Of a stretch of 27,878 nt of DNA, positions 8,450 through 15,664 are shown one piece after another. Each line of letters starts with the position of its first letter. Within the stretch, counting starts at the first letter, position 1. Origin of the DNA: CALAZP01 sp041164265 (GTDB taxonomy: Bacteria; Bacteroidota; Bacteroidia; Chitinophagales; Saprospiraceae); NCBI GenBank assembly GCA_041164265.1, contig JBEAPR010000121.1, forward strand, positions 1-27,878, read 5' to 3'. A program made the position numbers and the translations under genes. The notes beneath the pieces were generated by a model that was not told the origin of the DNA, did not search any database, and saw only the letters and a list, made by a program, of their open reading frames with translations.

Positions 8450-8649
8450 GAAATAGAGTCAGGGAATTACGCAAACAAAAAGGATGGACACAAGAACAAC
8501 TGGCCGAAATTATTGGAGTATCTAGGCAAACCATCCATGCCATCGAAAAAGGAAAATTCGACCCCAGTTTACCGACTGCTTTTAAAATGTCAAATCTATT
8601 CAAATTACCCATTGAGCAATTCTTTTTTTTCGAAGAATCTGATTCTTAA
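8446..8649 (+). CDS. Minimal XRE-family transcriptional regulator
   Basis: A 67-residue protein that is almost only a Cro/CI helix-turn-helix: WTQEQLAEIIGVSRQTIHAI (residues 14-33) contains the two HTH helices, followed by EKGKFDPSLPTAFKMSNLF. There is no ligand-binding domain. It belongs to the short YozG-like group commonly paired with a small membrane protein. The 21-bp repeats around the promoter are the likely binding sites, giving negative autoregulation. The ATG lies inside the end of the preceding gene. Confidence 0.9.
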   Translation: MRNRVRELRKQKGWTQEQLAEIIGVSRQTIHAIEKGKFDPSLPTAFKMSNLFKLPIEQFFFFEESDS

Positions 8650-8874
8650 ATAGTACAACTTCCTTAGCCTATTAATTATTATCAATTCATCCTATCACCT
8701 TACTAAACCTTACGCTCTTTTTAACCACTAAGCGCTATTGGTCCTTTTATTGAACTTAATGAAAATTATCTATCACTCTTTTCTTCTCACCAGCCAACAA
8801 CATATTGTTATACCAAATACCACGCGATATAGAGTAAACAAAATCTTAAGCCATGGATCCTTAATTTGATATTA

Positions 8875-8903
8875 TTGATTCCATATTTTTCTTGCCATCT
8901 TTG
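8875..8903 (+). promoter_or_regulatory. Weak candidate promoter of the thioredoxin-like gene
   Basis: The 275-bp gap 8650-8924 holds no gene. Near its end TTG (8875-8877) and CATCTTTG (8896-8903, one mismatch to TAnnTTTG) are 18 bp apart, which would place the start of transcription near 8910. Nothing else in the gap stands out. Confidence 0.3.
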
Positions 8904-8924
8904 TCTTAACCAAGAGATAATGCA

Positions 8925-9203
8925 ATGACCACTCTCTTATTTTTTTCTAGTCCCCATTGCAGCGTATGCCACTCGCTCCAACCTAAGCTACAAGAAGCGG
9001 TTCAAGAACATTACCCCAATACCCAATTTAAAGTAATAAATGTAGCAGAAGACCCCATTTCCGCTGGTCAAAATTCCGTATTCACCCTTCCAGCTGTCTT
9101 GATTTTCTACAACCAACGAGAACAGTTTCGCTTCGCTAGAAGTTTCTCCGTCCAACAAGTTCTCGACGCCCTTTCTAAAATCAACCCCGAGCCATTGTTT
9201 TAA
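8925..9203 (+). CDS. Small cytoplasmic thioredoxin-like protein
   Basis: A 92-residue single-domain thioredoxin fold, shorter than classical thioredoxin (about 105). The redox motif CSVC (Cys12, Cys15) follows the first strand LLFFSSPH, and the cis-proline is at TLPAV (Pro56). There is no signal peptide, so it should act in the cytoplasm as a disulfide reductase or thiol carrier for an unknown partner. The last 23 bp overlap, tail to tail, the end of the class V PLP enzyme gene on the other strand. Confidence 0.82.
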   Translation: MTTLLFFSSPHCSVCHSLQPKLQEAVQEHYPNTQFKVINVAEDPISAGQNSVFTLPAVLIFYNQREQFRFARSFSVQQVLDALSKINPEPLF

Positions 9204-10437
9204 CTGATTCAATAAAGTGATCGAGTTCATCAAAAGTGGTAAATACATTGGGCGAAATACGGCATCCATTGACATTAGCATATTCAATCCCAACGGTAAA
9301 TATCCCATGATCCTCTAAAAGCCGGGTAGCCATTTCCCGAGCACCCATGCGCTCCAAACCAATATTTCCAATTCCGCAACTCCTTTCAGCTTCTCGAGGG
9401 GTGTTAATCACTACGCCAGCTACTTCTGTTAGCTTATCCTGCCAATAGTTTTTTAATTGCCGCAGTCGCTCTTCTTTTCTTTTCAACCCTATCCATTCCA
9501 AATAATCTATAGCGTTCAAAATAGCCAAATCCGTATGACAGGGATGAGTTCCCGTATGATTTAACCGCCAAATCTGACTTTTGTCCTTTTCATAATCCGC
9601 AAAGCGAGGCCAGATTTTTTCGATTTTATCCTTTCGAACATAGAGCAACCCTGCTCCCAAAGGAGTAGCAAGCCATTTATGCAAACTCGACCCGTAATAA
9701 TCGCAATCCAAGTCTGCTATTGAAAAATCAAAATGAGCCACACAGTGCGCCCCATCAACCATCACCTCAACCCCTTTCTCATGGGCCATATCGCATATTT
9801 TGCGAATCGGCAAAATCTGACCAGTTATATTAATCATATGACACACCATCAAAAGACGAGTCTTAGAAGTAATCTGTCTGGCATATAATTCTACTATCTC
9901 CTCATCCGATTGGGGATGATTGGGCACGGATACTTCTTTACAAACCACCCCATATTTTTCAGCAACCTGTTCAAACATAACCCGCATAGCACCGTAATCT
10001 TGTAAAGCATAGACGGCCTCATCACCTTTCTTCCAAGGAAATCCACCTATGATGGTATCCAGTGATTCAGTCGTATTTCGGGTTATAATTACCTCTTCTT
10101 CCGAGGCTCCCACCAATTGAGCCAAAGCAGCCGATACCCTTTTTTTGTCCTCCACCCGCACGGTGCGCATATAATAAGACCCCTCATAGTTAATGGTCCT
10201 AATATGTTCTGTGAAATACTCTAAAGTCGGCTGGGGAATGATGTTGTAATAGCCGCTTTCCAAATTGATGTAGTCGGGTTTTAACTGGTAATGGGATCGC
10301 ACCATTTCCCAAAGGGCTGATTCGTCTGACACCTTCGGTAAAAGTTCTTTCAGTTTGGTACTAGGTGGCGCCATAGCCATAGCCAATGGAGCCATGGATA
10401 AAGCTCCCATATTCTGTAAAAATGCTCTTTTATTCAT
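9181..10437 (-). CDS. Class V PLP-dependent enzyme with a Tat-like leader
   Basis: A 418-residue fold-type I PLP enzyme of the aminotransferase class V/isopenicillin-N epimerase/cysteine desulfurase group. The PLP lysine is Lys254 in SSLHKWLATPLGAG; Asp228 and His231 in VMVDGAHCV fit the pyridine-nitrogen and ring-stacking positions. The N-terminus MNKRAFLQNMGALSMAPLAMA resembles a Tat signal (KRxFL then a mildly hydrophobic stretch ending AMA), suggesting export in folded form with its cofactor. The reaction cannot be told: it could be a racemase/epimerase, desulfurase or lyase on an amino-bearing substrate. It begins 2 bp after the ThuA-like gene ends, so the two form an operon. Confidence 0.88.
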   Translation of the reverse strand: MNKRAFLQNMGALSMAPLAMAMAPPSTKLKELLPKVSDESALWEMVRSHYQLKPDYINLESGYYNIIPQPTLEYFTEHIRTINYEGSYYMRTVRVEDKKRVSAALAQLVGASEEEVIITRNTTESLDTIIGGFPWKKGDEAVYALQDYGAMRVMFEQVAEKYGVVCKEVSVPNHPQSDEEIVELYARQITSKTRLLMVCHMINITGQILPIRKICDMAHEKGVEVMVDGAHCVAHFDFSIADLDCDYYGSSLHKWLATPLGAGLLYVRKDKIEKIWPRFADYEKDKSQIWRLNHTGTHPCHTDLAILNAIDYLEWIGLKRKEERLRQLKNYWQDKLTEVAGVVINTPREAERSCGIGNIGLERMGAREMATRLLEDHGIFTVGIEYANVNGCRISPNVFTTFDELDHFIESVKTMARG

Positions 10438-10439
10438 GC

Positions 10440-11546
10440 CTACTCTTTATTTTGAATATCACTTATCAATAATTTTTTTTCTTGCCAATATTCATCAGTA
10501 TGAAAATTAAACTGGGTGGGTTGGTAGTCCCCTACTAAATCCACAACCGTTTTTTGAGGGACTTCCAGACCAGATAAATGAATGACTGCATTGATAATTA
10601 ATCTTCGTACTCCTTCATTCAACAAATCCACCGAAGAACCAATGGTAGAGGTAAAAGCCATTCCCTTTTTACCATCGGGAAGTTGATAGGATTTGGTCCA
10701 TGCAATAGGCATCAAAGGGTCATTGGGATTATAATCCTTCCCAGAGCCAGGATTCTTGGATGCCACCGCATGGTCATTAGGAGACAATCCATAAAAAAGA
10801 TCGTCCTCATCGTAGGCACCGCTCCGATCTATGGTCTGTCCCAATATCAAAGGTAAGGCATCCCCAGGAAGCGGCAGTCGCACTCCATATACATCGGTAG
10901 CTCCCCAAATCTGGCCGTCTTCTATACCCCTAAGTATGGGATGGTTTCTAGAAAAAGGATCAATCAGACCTCTAGTACTCTGGTGCTTATGATGTCCGTG
11001 ATGGGTATACCACCGCTCTCCTAAAATGGCTCTTCCAAAACCACCATCCCAAAAATCACCTTCCTGATCATGAAAATTACTCCAATGCGAGTAAGAACTT
11101 TCTTTTTTCCCAAACTCAAAAGCATGAGTAGCTGTTCGAATCGCTACAACTGGTTTGCCACTCTTCAAAAACTCCTCAAAATTTTTCATCTCAGATGCTG
11201 GAAGCGATCTGAACCGAGTGAAAATAACCATCAAATCTGCCGTTGCTAGAAGTTCTGTTCCCTCAATATGATCTCTAAAATTGGGATCTACCACACCAGG
11301 ATATTGGGGATTTTGAGCAAACAATACCGTAGTTTTAAATCCATGTCGATAAGCCAATATTCGAGCAAGTTGAGGTAAGGCTTCTTCAGATCGATACTCC
11401 TCATCTCCACTAACCAATACGATATGTTGCCCTTTACCCAATCCCATAGTTCCCTCAAAAGTAATATAGGTTTGACCTGCTTGTCCAGAGAGACCTAAAG
11501 AAAATACTATAAGTAGTAAGGTAGTTAGTAATGATTGTACGTTCAT
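10440..11546 (-). CDS. Secreted ThuA-like domain protein
   Basis: A 368-residue protein with a signal peptide (MNVQSLLTTLLLIVFSLGLSGQA). The mature part starts with the ThuA pattern HIVLVSGDEEYRSEEALPQL and continues with DLMVIFTRFRSLP and KPVVAIRTATHAF, the glutamine-amidotransferase-like flavodoxin fold of ThuA. The catalytic Cys of true amidotransferases is not evident. ThuA of rhizobia is linked to trehalose/sucrose catabolism through 3-keto sugars; exported ThuA-like proteins are frequent in Bacteroidota and Planctomycetota next to sugar-oxidising enzymes, but their reaction is not established. It is the first gene of the leftward two-gene unit, divergent from the sugar epimerase gene. 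Confidence 0.85.
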   Translation of the reverse strand: MNVQSLLTTLLLIVFSLGLSGQAGQTYITFEGTMGLGKGQHIVLVSGDEEYRSEEALPQLARILAYRHGFKTTVLFAQNPQYPGVVDPNFRDHIEGTELLATADLMVIFTRFRSLPASEMKNFEEFLKSGKPVVAIRTATHAFEFGKKESSYSHWSNFHDQEGDFWDGGFGRAILGERWYTHHGHHKHQSTRGLIDPFSRNHPILRGIEDGQIWGATDVYGVRLPLPGDALPLILGQTIDRSGAYDEDDLFYGLSPNDHAVASKNPGSGKDYNPNDPLMPIAWTKSYQLPDGKKGMAFTSTIGSSVDLLNEGVRRLIINAVIHLSGLEVPQKTVVDLVGDYQPTQFNFHTDEYWQEKKLLISDIQNKE

Positions 11547-11682
11547 AATCAGGCTGTTTTTCCACCAATATAAAAAATAAATTTTCCGCCCTAATCCTTT
11601 TATGGGTTAATTTAATTCCTTTCCCGAAGGGATTTAAAAAACATAAATATTATATTGGCAAAAAAGACAAAACAAAATCACT
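11547..11682. promoter_or_regulatory. Divergent promoter region of the central catabolic locus
   Basis: This 136-bp gap separates the ThuA-like and epimerase starts. On each strand the same near-consensus -7 element TATATTGG (7 of 8 to TAnnTTTG) sits shortly before the start: 11651-11658 on plus and 11572-11565 on minus. Between them lies the inverted repeat TCCCGAAGGGA (11622-11632), which also occurs upstream of the SsuD-like gene. One regulator could control both directions. No good -33 elements are visible. Confidence 0.4.
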
Positions 11683-12567
11683 ATGAATATAGCCATACAC
11701 AATTGGATGCGCGCAGAGCCAGTTGAAAAGACTCTTTCCAGAATTGCTAGTCAGGGTTATGACGCCCTTGAAATTGAAGGATCACCTGAAAAGTATGACA
11801 CCAAATACATTAGAGGTTTACTTAAATCCCACGGCTTGCGTTGCTGGGGCTCGGTAACCCTGATGTTAGAGCAAAGAAATCTCTTGGCCAAAGATGAAAA
11901 ACAAAGAGCAGCTTCGGTTCAATATGTCAAAGACGTAGTCACTATGGTCAAAGAATTGGAAGGTTATATGGTTTCCGTAGTACCCGGTACCGTAGGTAAG
12001 GTGGTTTCCGATGCCACTCCTGAGGAAGAGTGGGATTGGGCAGTAGCCTCCATGCAAGAGGTGTATGTACATGCACAAAAGGAAGGCATTCGTATTGGCA
12101 TAGAGCCCATCAATCGATTTGAAACCTATTTTGTTAACCGAGGAGCTCAAGCTTACGAATTGGCCAAAGCAACTGGTTCAGATTGTGGGGTGTGTCTGGA
12201 TATTTTTCACATGAACCTAGAAGAAAACGATTATTACCAGGTTATTCGTGATTGCCAAGATCGCCTAGTGGGCTTTCACGTAGCAGACAACAACCGAATG
12301 GCACCCGGTATGGGGAGACTGGATTGGCCAAAGATTGTCCAAACCTTGAAAGAAGTAGGGTTCGATGGAGCTCTTTCTGTAGAGTTTTGCCCTCCTTTGG
12401 ATCGGACTCCTGCTAATCCTTATCCAAACAGTATTGATCACCATCCAGAAGGGTTGTCTCCTGAACAAAAGAAATTTTTGGAAGATCACGGAAGCTCGGC
12501 TTTTACAGAAGAATTTTATAGCATGCTGACTCAAAAATCAATAGATACCCTGAAGCCTTTGATTTGA
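11683..12567 (+). CDS. Sugar epimerase/isomerase-type TIM barrel
   Basis: A 294-residue protein of the xylose-isomerase-like/AP-endonuclease-2 superfamily, most like the D-tagatose/D-psicose 3-epimerase and hydroxypyruvate isomerase groups. The metal and catalytic residues are visible: Glu141 in IEPINRFET (the epimerase-type signature), Asp173 and His176 in CLDIFHMN, His199 in VGFHVAD and Glu234 in LSVEFCPP. No signal peptide, so it is cytoplasmic. The reaction is likely interconversion at C3 of a ketose or keto acid with Mn2+ or Co2+. It is the first rightward gene of the locus and is separated from the enolase-superfamily gene by 464 bp containing a repeat array. Substrate unknown. Confidence 0.87.
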   Translation: MNIAIHNWMRAEPVEKTLSRIASQGYDALEIEGSPEKYDTKYIRGLLKSHGLRCWGSVTLMLEQRNLLAKDEKQRAASVQYVKDVVTMVKELEGYMVSVVPGTVGKVVSDATPEEEWDWAVASMQEVYVHAQKEGIRIGIEPINRFETYFVNRGAQAYELAKATGSDCGVCLDIFHMNLEENDYYQVIRDCQDRLVGFHVADNNRMAPGMGRLDWPKIVQTLKEVGFDGALSVEFCPPLDRTPANPYPNSIDHHPEGLSPEQKKFLEDHGSSAFTEEFYSMLTQKSIDTLKPLI

Positions 12568-13031
12568 ATACGGCAGCAAACAAATACAAATGGAAATTGA
12601 GCCATTATTTAAAGCTCTAAACCATTTGTCAAAAAATTAAAGGGATTTTGGACATGAAATATTATAAACTGATATATTTTTAAATCACAGCATAATTATC
12701 AATAAAATAAGTTTAATAGCTCAAATAATTAATGAATTAAAGTCAGTAAAAATCAAAGCTTAATAATCAATAAAGACAGATTAATAATACCAGTAATAGT
12801 CAAGTATGTATAGAAATGGAATCGCTTTAACATTGGCAGCAAACACAGTATAAATATACCAATGAATAGTCAAATATGCCTAGAAATAGGATTGCATCAT
12901 CATATCCATTGTATACAGTTTAATAACGCAAATGATCACTCAAATAAGGACAGAAGCAGGTTCACTGATTAATAAGCATTGAGGTTTGAATTATAATTAG
13001 TGGTGTGGGCCACAACAAACAAAACAAAACA
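12568..13031. other. Long A/T-rich intergenic region
   Basis: No open frame of note exists on either strand in these 464 bp. The first 110 bp are plain A/T-rich sequence with a short repeat-like element at 12688-12710 and another at 12744-12776; the rest is the 70-bp repeat array (12777-12984). The last 45 bp are an A-rich leader before the ATG at 13032. I see no strong terminator after the epimerase gene, so read-through is possible. Confidence 0.6.
12777..12984. repeat. Degenerate direct-repeat array, about 70-bp period
   Basis: Three units start with CAG at 12777, 12846 and 12916 (spacings 69 and 70). The shared core runs CAG-TTAATA-ACC-AATAGTCAA-TATG-TAGAAAT-GG-TTGC; the central CAA falls at 12801, 12871 and 12941, exactly 70 bp apart. 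Units 1 and 2 agree at roughly three quarters of the first 50 positions by eye; unit 3 is more diverged. The second half of each unit is poorly conserved. Shorter related pieces precede the array at 12688 and 12744. Confidence 0.65.
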
Positions 13032-14198
13032 ATGAAAATAAAAAATGTCGAAGCTTATTGGCTTCGATCTCCTATTCCCCAACCCAAGCAACATCGCTCG
13101 GACTATGGTCTTTTGACCGAATTCGATATGACCTTAATAGTCGTGACTACAGAATCTGGGTTACAAGGTTTTGGAGAAGCCAAGGCAGCTGTGGGTTCAT
13201 CTGGAGTTTGTGCCTCTATCGTAACATGTGTAGAGAAGGAACTCAAACCCATCTTAATAGGTAGAGATGCCCGAAATATCAATGAATTGTGGGAAAGAAT
13301 GTATAATGGAGTACGTGACCATTACGCACTCGACAGAGGTCGTGTATTTCCCATACTGGGCAATCGTGGTCTGACGATTGCCGCTCTGTCAGGAGTGGAT
13401 ATGGCCCTTTGGGATTTGTTGGGCAAGCATCTCAATACTCCAGTTACACAATTACTCGGCGGTGCCCTTAGACCTGACATGGAAGTTTATGCCAGCGGTG
13501 GTTGGGCTGATGAAGATGCCATAGGTGATCAGTTAAAGAGTTATACCGACCAAGGCTTTCAAGCTGTCAAAATGCGAGTAGGAGTTATGGATGATACCGT
13601 AGAAAAAAGTATTCGAAGAGTACAGGCAGCACGGCAAGCATTGGGACCTGACGTCAAAATCATGGCCGATGCTCACGGCACTTTTAATGTTCCTGAAGCT
13701 AAGCGTTTTTGCAGAGGAGTGGAAGACAGTAATCTCTATTGGTTTGAAGAACCCATTTCTCCTGATAATAAATTGGGAACAGCAGAAGTACGGGCCAGTA
13801 CGGTCACCCCCATAGCAGCAGGAGAAAGTGAATTTACCCGTTTCAATATTAGAGAACTGATAGAACAACAGGCAGTAGATGTAGTACAGCCTGATTCAGC
13901 CATCATCGGAGGAATTTCCGAAGCCCTCAGGGTAAGCGCTTTGGCTGCTACCTATCAATTAGAATTAGCTCCTCATTGTTGGGGATCCGCCTTTTCCTTT
14001 ATGGCTGGAGTAACCATAGCTTTCACTAGCCCCTCCGCCGCAATTATTGAATTTTCGTTAGGCGGAAATCCTATGATGTACGACTTAGTAAACGAAAACA
14101 TCACCGTTCAAAAAGGGAGGATTGAGAAACCAGATCAACCTGGATTAGGGTTGACGGTAAACTGGGATTTTGTAAAAGATCATCATCAAAAAATATAA
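13032..14198 (+). CDS. Enolase-superfamily (mandelate racemase-type) enzyme, probable sugar-acid dehydratase
   Basis: A 388-residue enzyme with the enolase capping domain and a TIM barrel. Visible active-site residues: Lys180-x-Arg182 (VKMRVG), metal ligands Asp213 (MADAHG), Glu239/240 (YWFEEP) and Glu265 (AAGES), and the catalytic Asp288 (VVQPD) and His315 (APHCWG) of the mandelate racemase subgroup. These enzymes remove an alpha proton from a carboxylate; most dehydrate acid sugars to 2-keto-3-deoxy acids. The pattern is mixed: KxR rather than KxK, and a D-x-H motif reminiscent of mannonate dehydratase-like enzymes. I prefer ATG 13032, after an A-rich leader, to GTG 13005, which adds nine residues. 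It heads a tight six-gene run. Confidence 0.9.
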   Translation: MKIKNVEAYWLRSPIPQPKQHRSDYGLLTEFDMTLIVVTTESGLQGFGEAKAAVGSSGVCASIVTCVEKELKPILIGRDARNINELWERMYNGVRDHYALDRGRVFPILGNRGLTIAALSGVDMALWDLLGKHLNTPVTQLLGGALRPDMEVYASGGWADEDAIGDQLKSYTDQGFQAVKMRVGVMDDTVEKSIRRVQAARQALGPDVKIMADAHGTFNVPEAKRFCRGVEDSNLYWFEEPISPDNKLGTAEVRASTVTPIAAGESEFTRFNIRELIEQQAVDVVQPDSAIIGGISEALRVSALAATYQLELAPHCWGSAFSFMAGVTIAFTSPSAAIIEFSLGGNPMMYDLVNENITVQKGRIEKPDQPGLGLTVNWDFVKDHHQKI

Positions 14199-14201
14199 AT
14201 C

Positions 14202-14702
14202 ATGGCAAAAGTAACCCGCATCAACCACGTCACCTTAGTGGTAGATCAACTTGAAAAAGCAGCTGCATTCTATGAACATGAAATGGGTTTGGAAGTGATT
14301 CCAGCATTCCTCTTCGACTACCCTACTGCTTTTTTCAAAATTACAGAAGATCAACAATTACATTTAACAGAATGGGAAGATAAAATGAGTTTCCGAGGCC
14401 ACGTTTGCCTCCAAGTGGATGATTTCAACGCGATATTTCACAGAATGAAAGCCTTGGATATTATTGACATTCAACCTTGGGGCAAAATCCGACAACTGCC
14501 AGATGGAGCCATGCAAATGTTTGTCAGAGACCCTTCGGGAAACTTAGTAGAATTATCTTCTTCCCCGGATTACAAGGATCAATTAGATCCCGCCATTTTT
14601 GAAGATGACCTTTATGAAGAGGGCATCTATGTATCTGGTCGCAATGATTTCAGAGGGTACAAAAGTGCCAACGCTACGCTCTACCACGGTAAGGATCAAT
14701 AA
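14202..14702 (+). CDS. VOC-superfamily (glyoxalase/dioxygenase fold) enzyme
   Basis: A 166-residue single VOC module of two beta-alpha-beta-beta-beta repeats: RINHVTLVVDQLEKAAAFY opens the first and GHVCLQVDDFNAIFHRM the second. Candidate metal ligands His9, His54 (or Glu57), His67 and Glu117 (NLVELSS) occupy the positions used by glyoxalase I and related lyases/isomerases. The PSGN segment before the last ligand is typical. It begins 3 bp after the enolase-superfamily gene and is clearly co-translated. Possible roles are isomerisation, epimerisation or C-C lyase chemistry on the keto acid made by its neighbour; the sequence does not decide. Confidence 0.87.
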   Translation: MAKVTRINHVTLVVDQLEKAAAFYEHEMGLEVIPAFLFDYPTAFFKITEDQQLHLTEWEDKMSFRGHVCLQVDDFNAIFHRMKALDIIDIQPWGKIRQLPDGAMQMFVRDPSGNLVELSSSPDYKDQLDPAIFEDDLYEEGIYVSGRNDFRGYKSANATLYHGKDQ

Positions 14703-14716
14703 AAAGAATCACTATC

Positions 14717-15664
14717 GTGAAAAAGAAAAATGTCTTATTGCTTGAAACCGTATCAGAAAAAGCCCTGCAAATGCTGGAAGATCATACTCATTTGCACCTA
14801 GCGGACGACCCTTTTTCCGGAGGAAAAATAGCAGCTCAATATCCTATTCACGCTATTGTTACCCGAGGATTGGGAGCAGTCAACTCCACATTGATCAGCT
14901 CCTGTAAAGAACTCGAAATCATCGCCAGATGTGGAGTGGGATTGGATAATGTAGCCGTGCCATTCGCGACGGAAAAAGGAATCAAAGTAATCAATGCCCC
15001 AGGCAGCAACGCCGACACCGTAGCTGAACACACTTTAGCCCTCTTATTGGCATTAAGCCGTAACTTGTATCAAAATATGGAGGCCGTCAAACAAAATAAC
15101 TGGGGCTATCGCAAACAATACCAGGGGGATGAAATAAGAGGTAAAAAATTGGGATTGATTGGAATGGGAAATATAGGTCAAAAAGTAGCCTTGCTAGCAA
15201 AGGCCTTTGGAATGGAGGTCGGTTACTGGAATCGAAGTCCCAAAATTGTAGATTGTTGCTATGAAGATCTCAACTCCCTTTTAGCTCATAGCGATGTTCT
15301 TTCCCTTCATTTGCCATATACCCCTGAAACAGCTGGTTTTCTGAATCAAGAACGACTTAAAAAAATAAAAAAAGGGGCCTTATTGATCAATACCTCCAGA
15401 GGAGAATTAATAGATCAAACTGTATTGACCGAATATCTGAAGGAAGGTCAAATAGGAGGATTTGCAGCAGATGTACTGGCTCAGGAACCTCCAACGGAGG
15501 AGGAGCCATTAATCCAACTCAACAATGTACTCATTACCCCGCACACGGCTAGTCTGACCACCCTAACCTTCGATGAAATGTGTGTACTAACCGTACAAAA
15601 CACCTTAGATTTGCTTTATGGAAAAAGCATAAACGAAAAATATATTTATAATTTATCAATATGA
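14717..15664 (+). CDS. D-2-hydroxyacid dehydrogenase (3-phosphoglycerate dehydrogenase-like)
   Basis: A 315-residue NAD-dependent oxidoreductase that interconverts a 2-hydroxy acid and a 2-keto acid. The Rossmann motif is GMGNIG (residues 149-154, in LGLIGMGNIGQKVALLAKAFG), and the catalytic triad is Arg228 (NTSRGE), Glu257 (AQEPP) and His276 (PHTAS). It lacks the ACT or ASB domains of long PGDH forms, so it is the short form and may act on glycerate, hydroxypyruvate or another hydroxy acid rather than serine biosynthesis. The best in-frame start is a GTG at 14717, 14 bp after the VOC gene; no ATG is in frame nearby. The stop overlaps the next start by 4 bp (ATGA). Confidence 0.9.
   Translation: MKKKNVLLLETVSEKALQMLEDHTHLHLADDPFSGGKIAAQYPIHAIVTRGLGAVNSTLISSCKELEIIARCGVGLDNVAVPFATEKGIKVINAPGSNADTVAEHTLALLLALSRNLYQNMEAVKQNNWGYRKQYQGDEIRGKKLGLIGMGNIGQKVALLAKAFGMEVGYWNRSPKIVDCCYEDLNSLLAHSDVLSLHLPYTPETAGFLNQERLKKIKKGALLINTSRGELIDQTVLTEYLKEGQIGGFAADVLAQEPPTEEEPLIQLNNVLITPHTASLTTLTFDEMCVLTVQNTLDLLYGKSINEKYIYNLSI

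Noticed and set aside
12688..12984. CRISPR array
   Set aside because: The repeats are degenerate, 70 bp in period without distinct constant repeats and variable spacers, and no cas gene is present.
13005..13031. GTG start for the enolase-superfamily gene
   Set aside because: It adds a Lys/Asn-rich nine-residue tail not expected for the family; the ATG at 13032 follows an A-rich leader.
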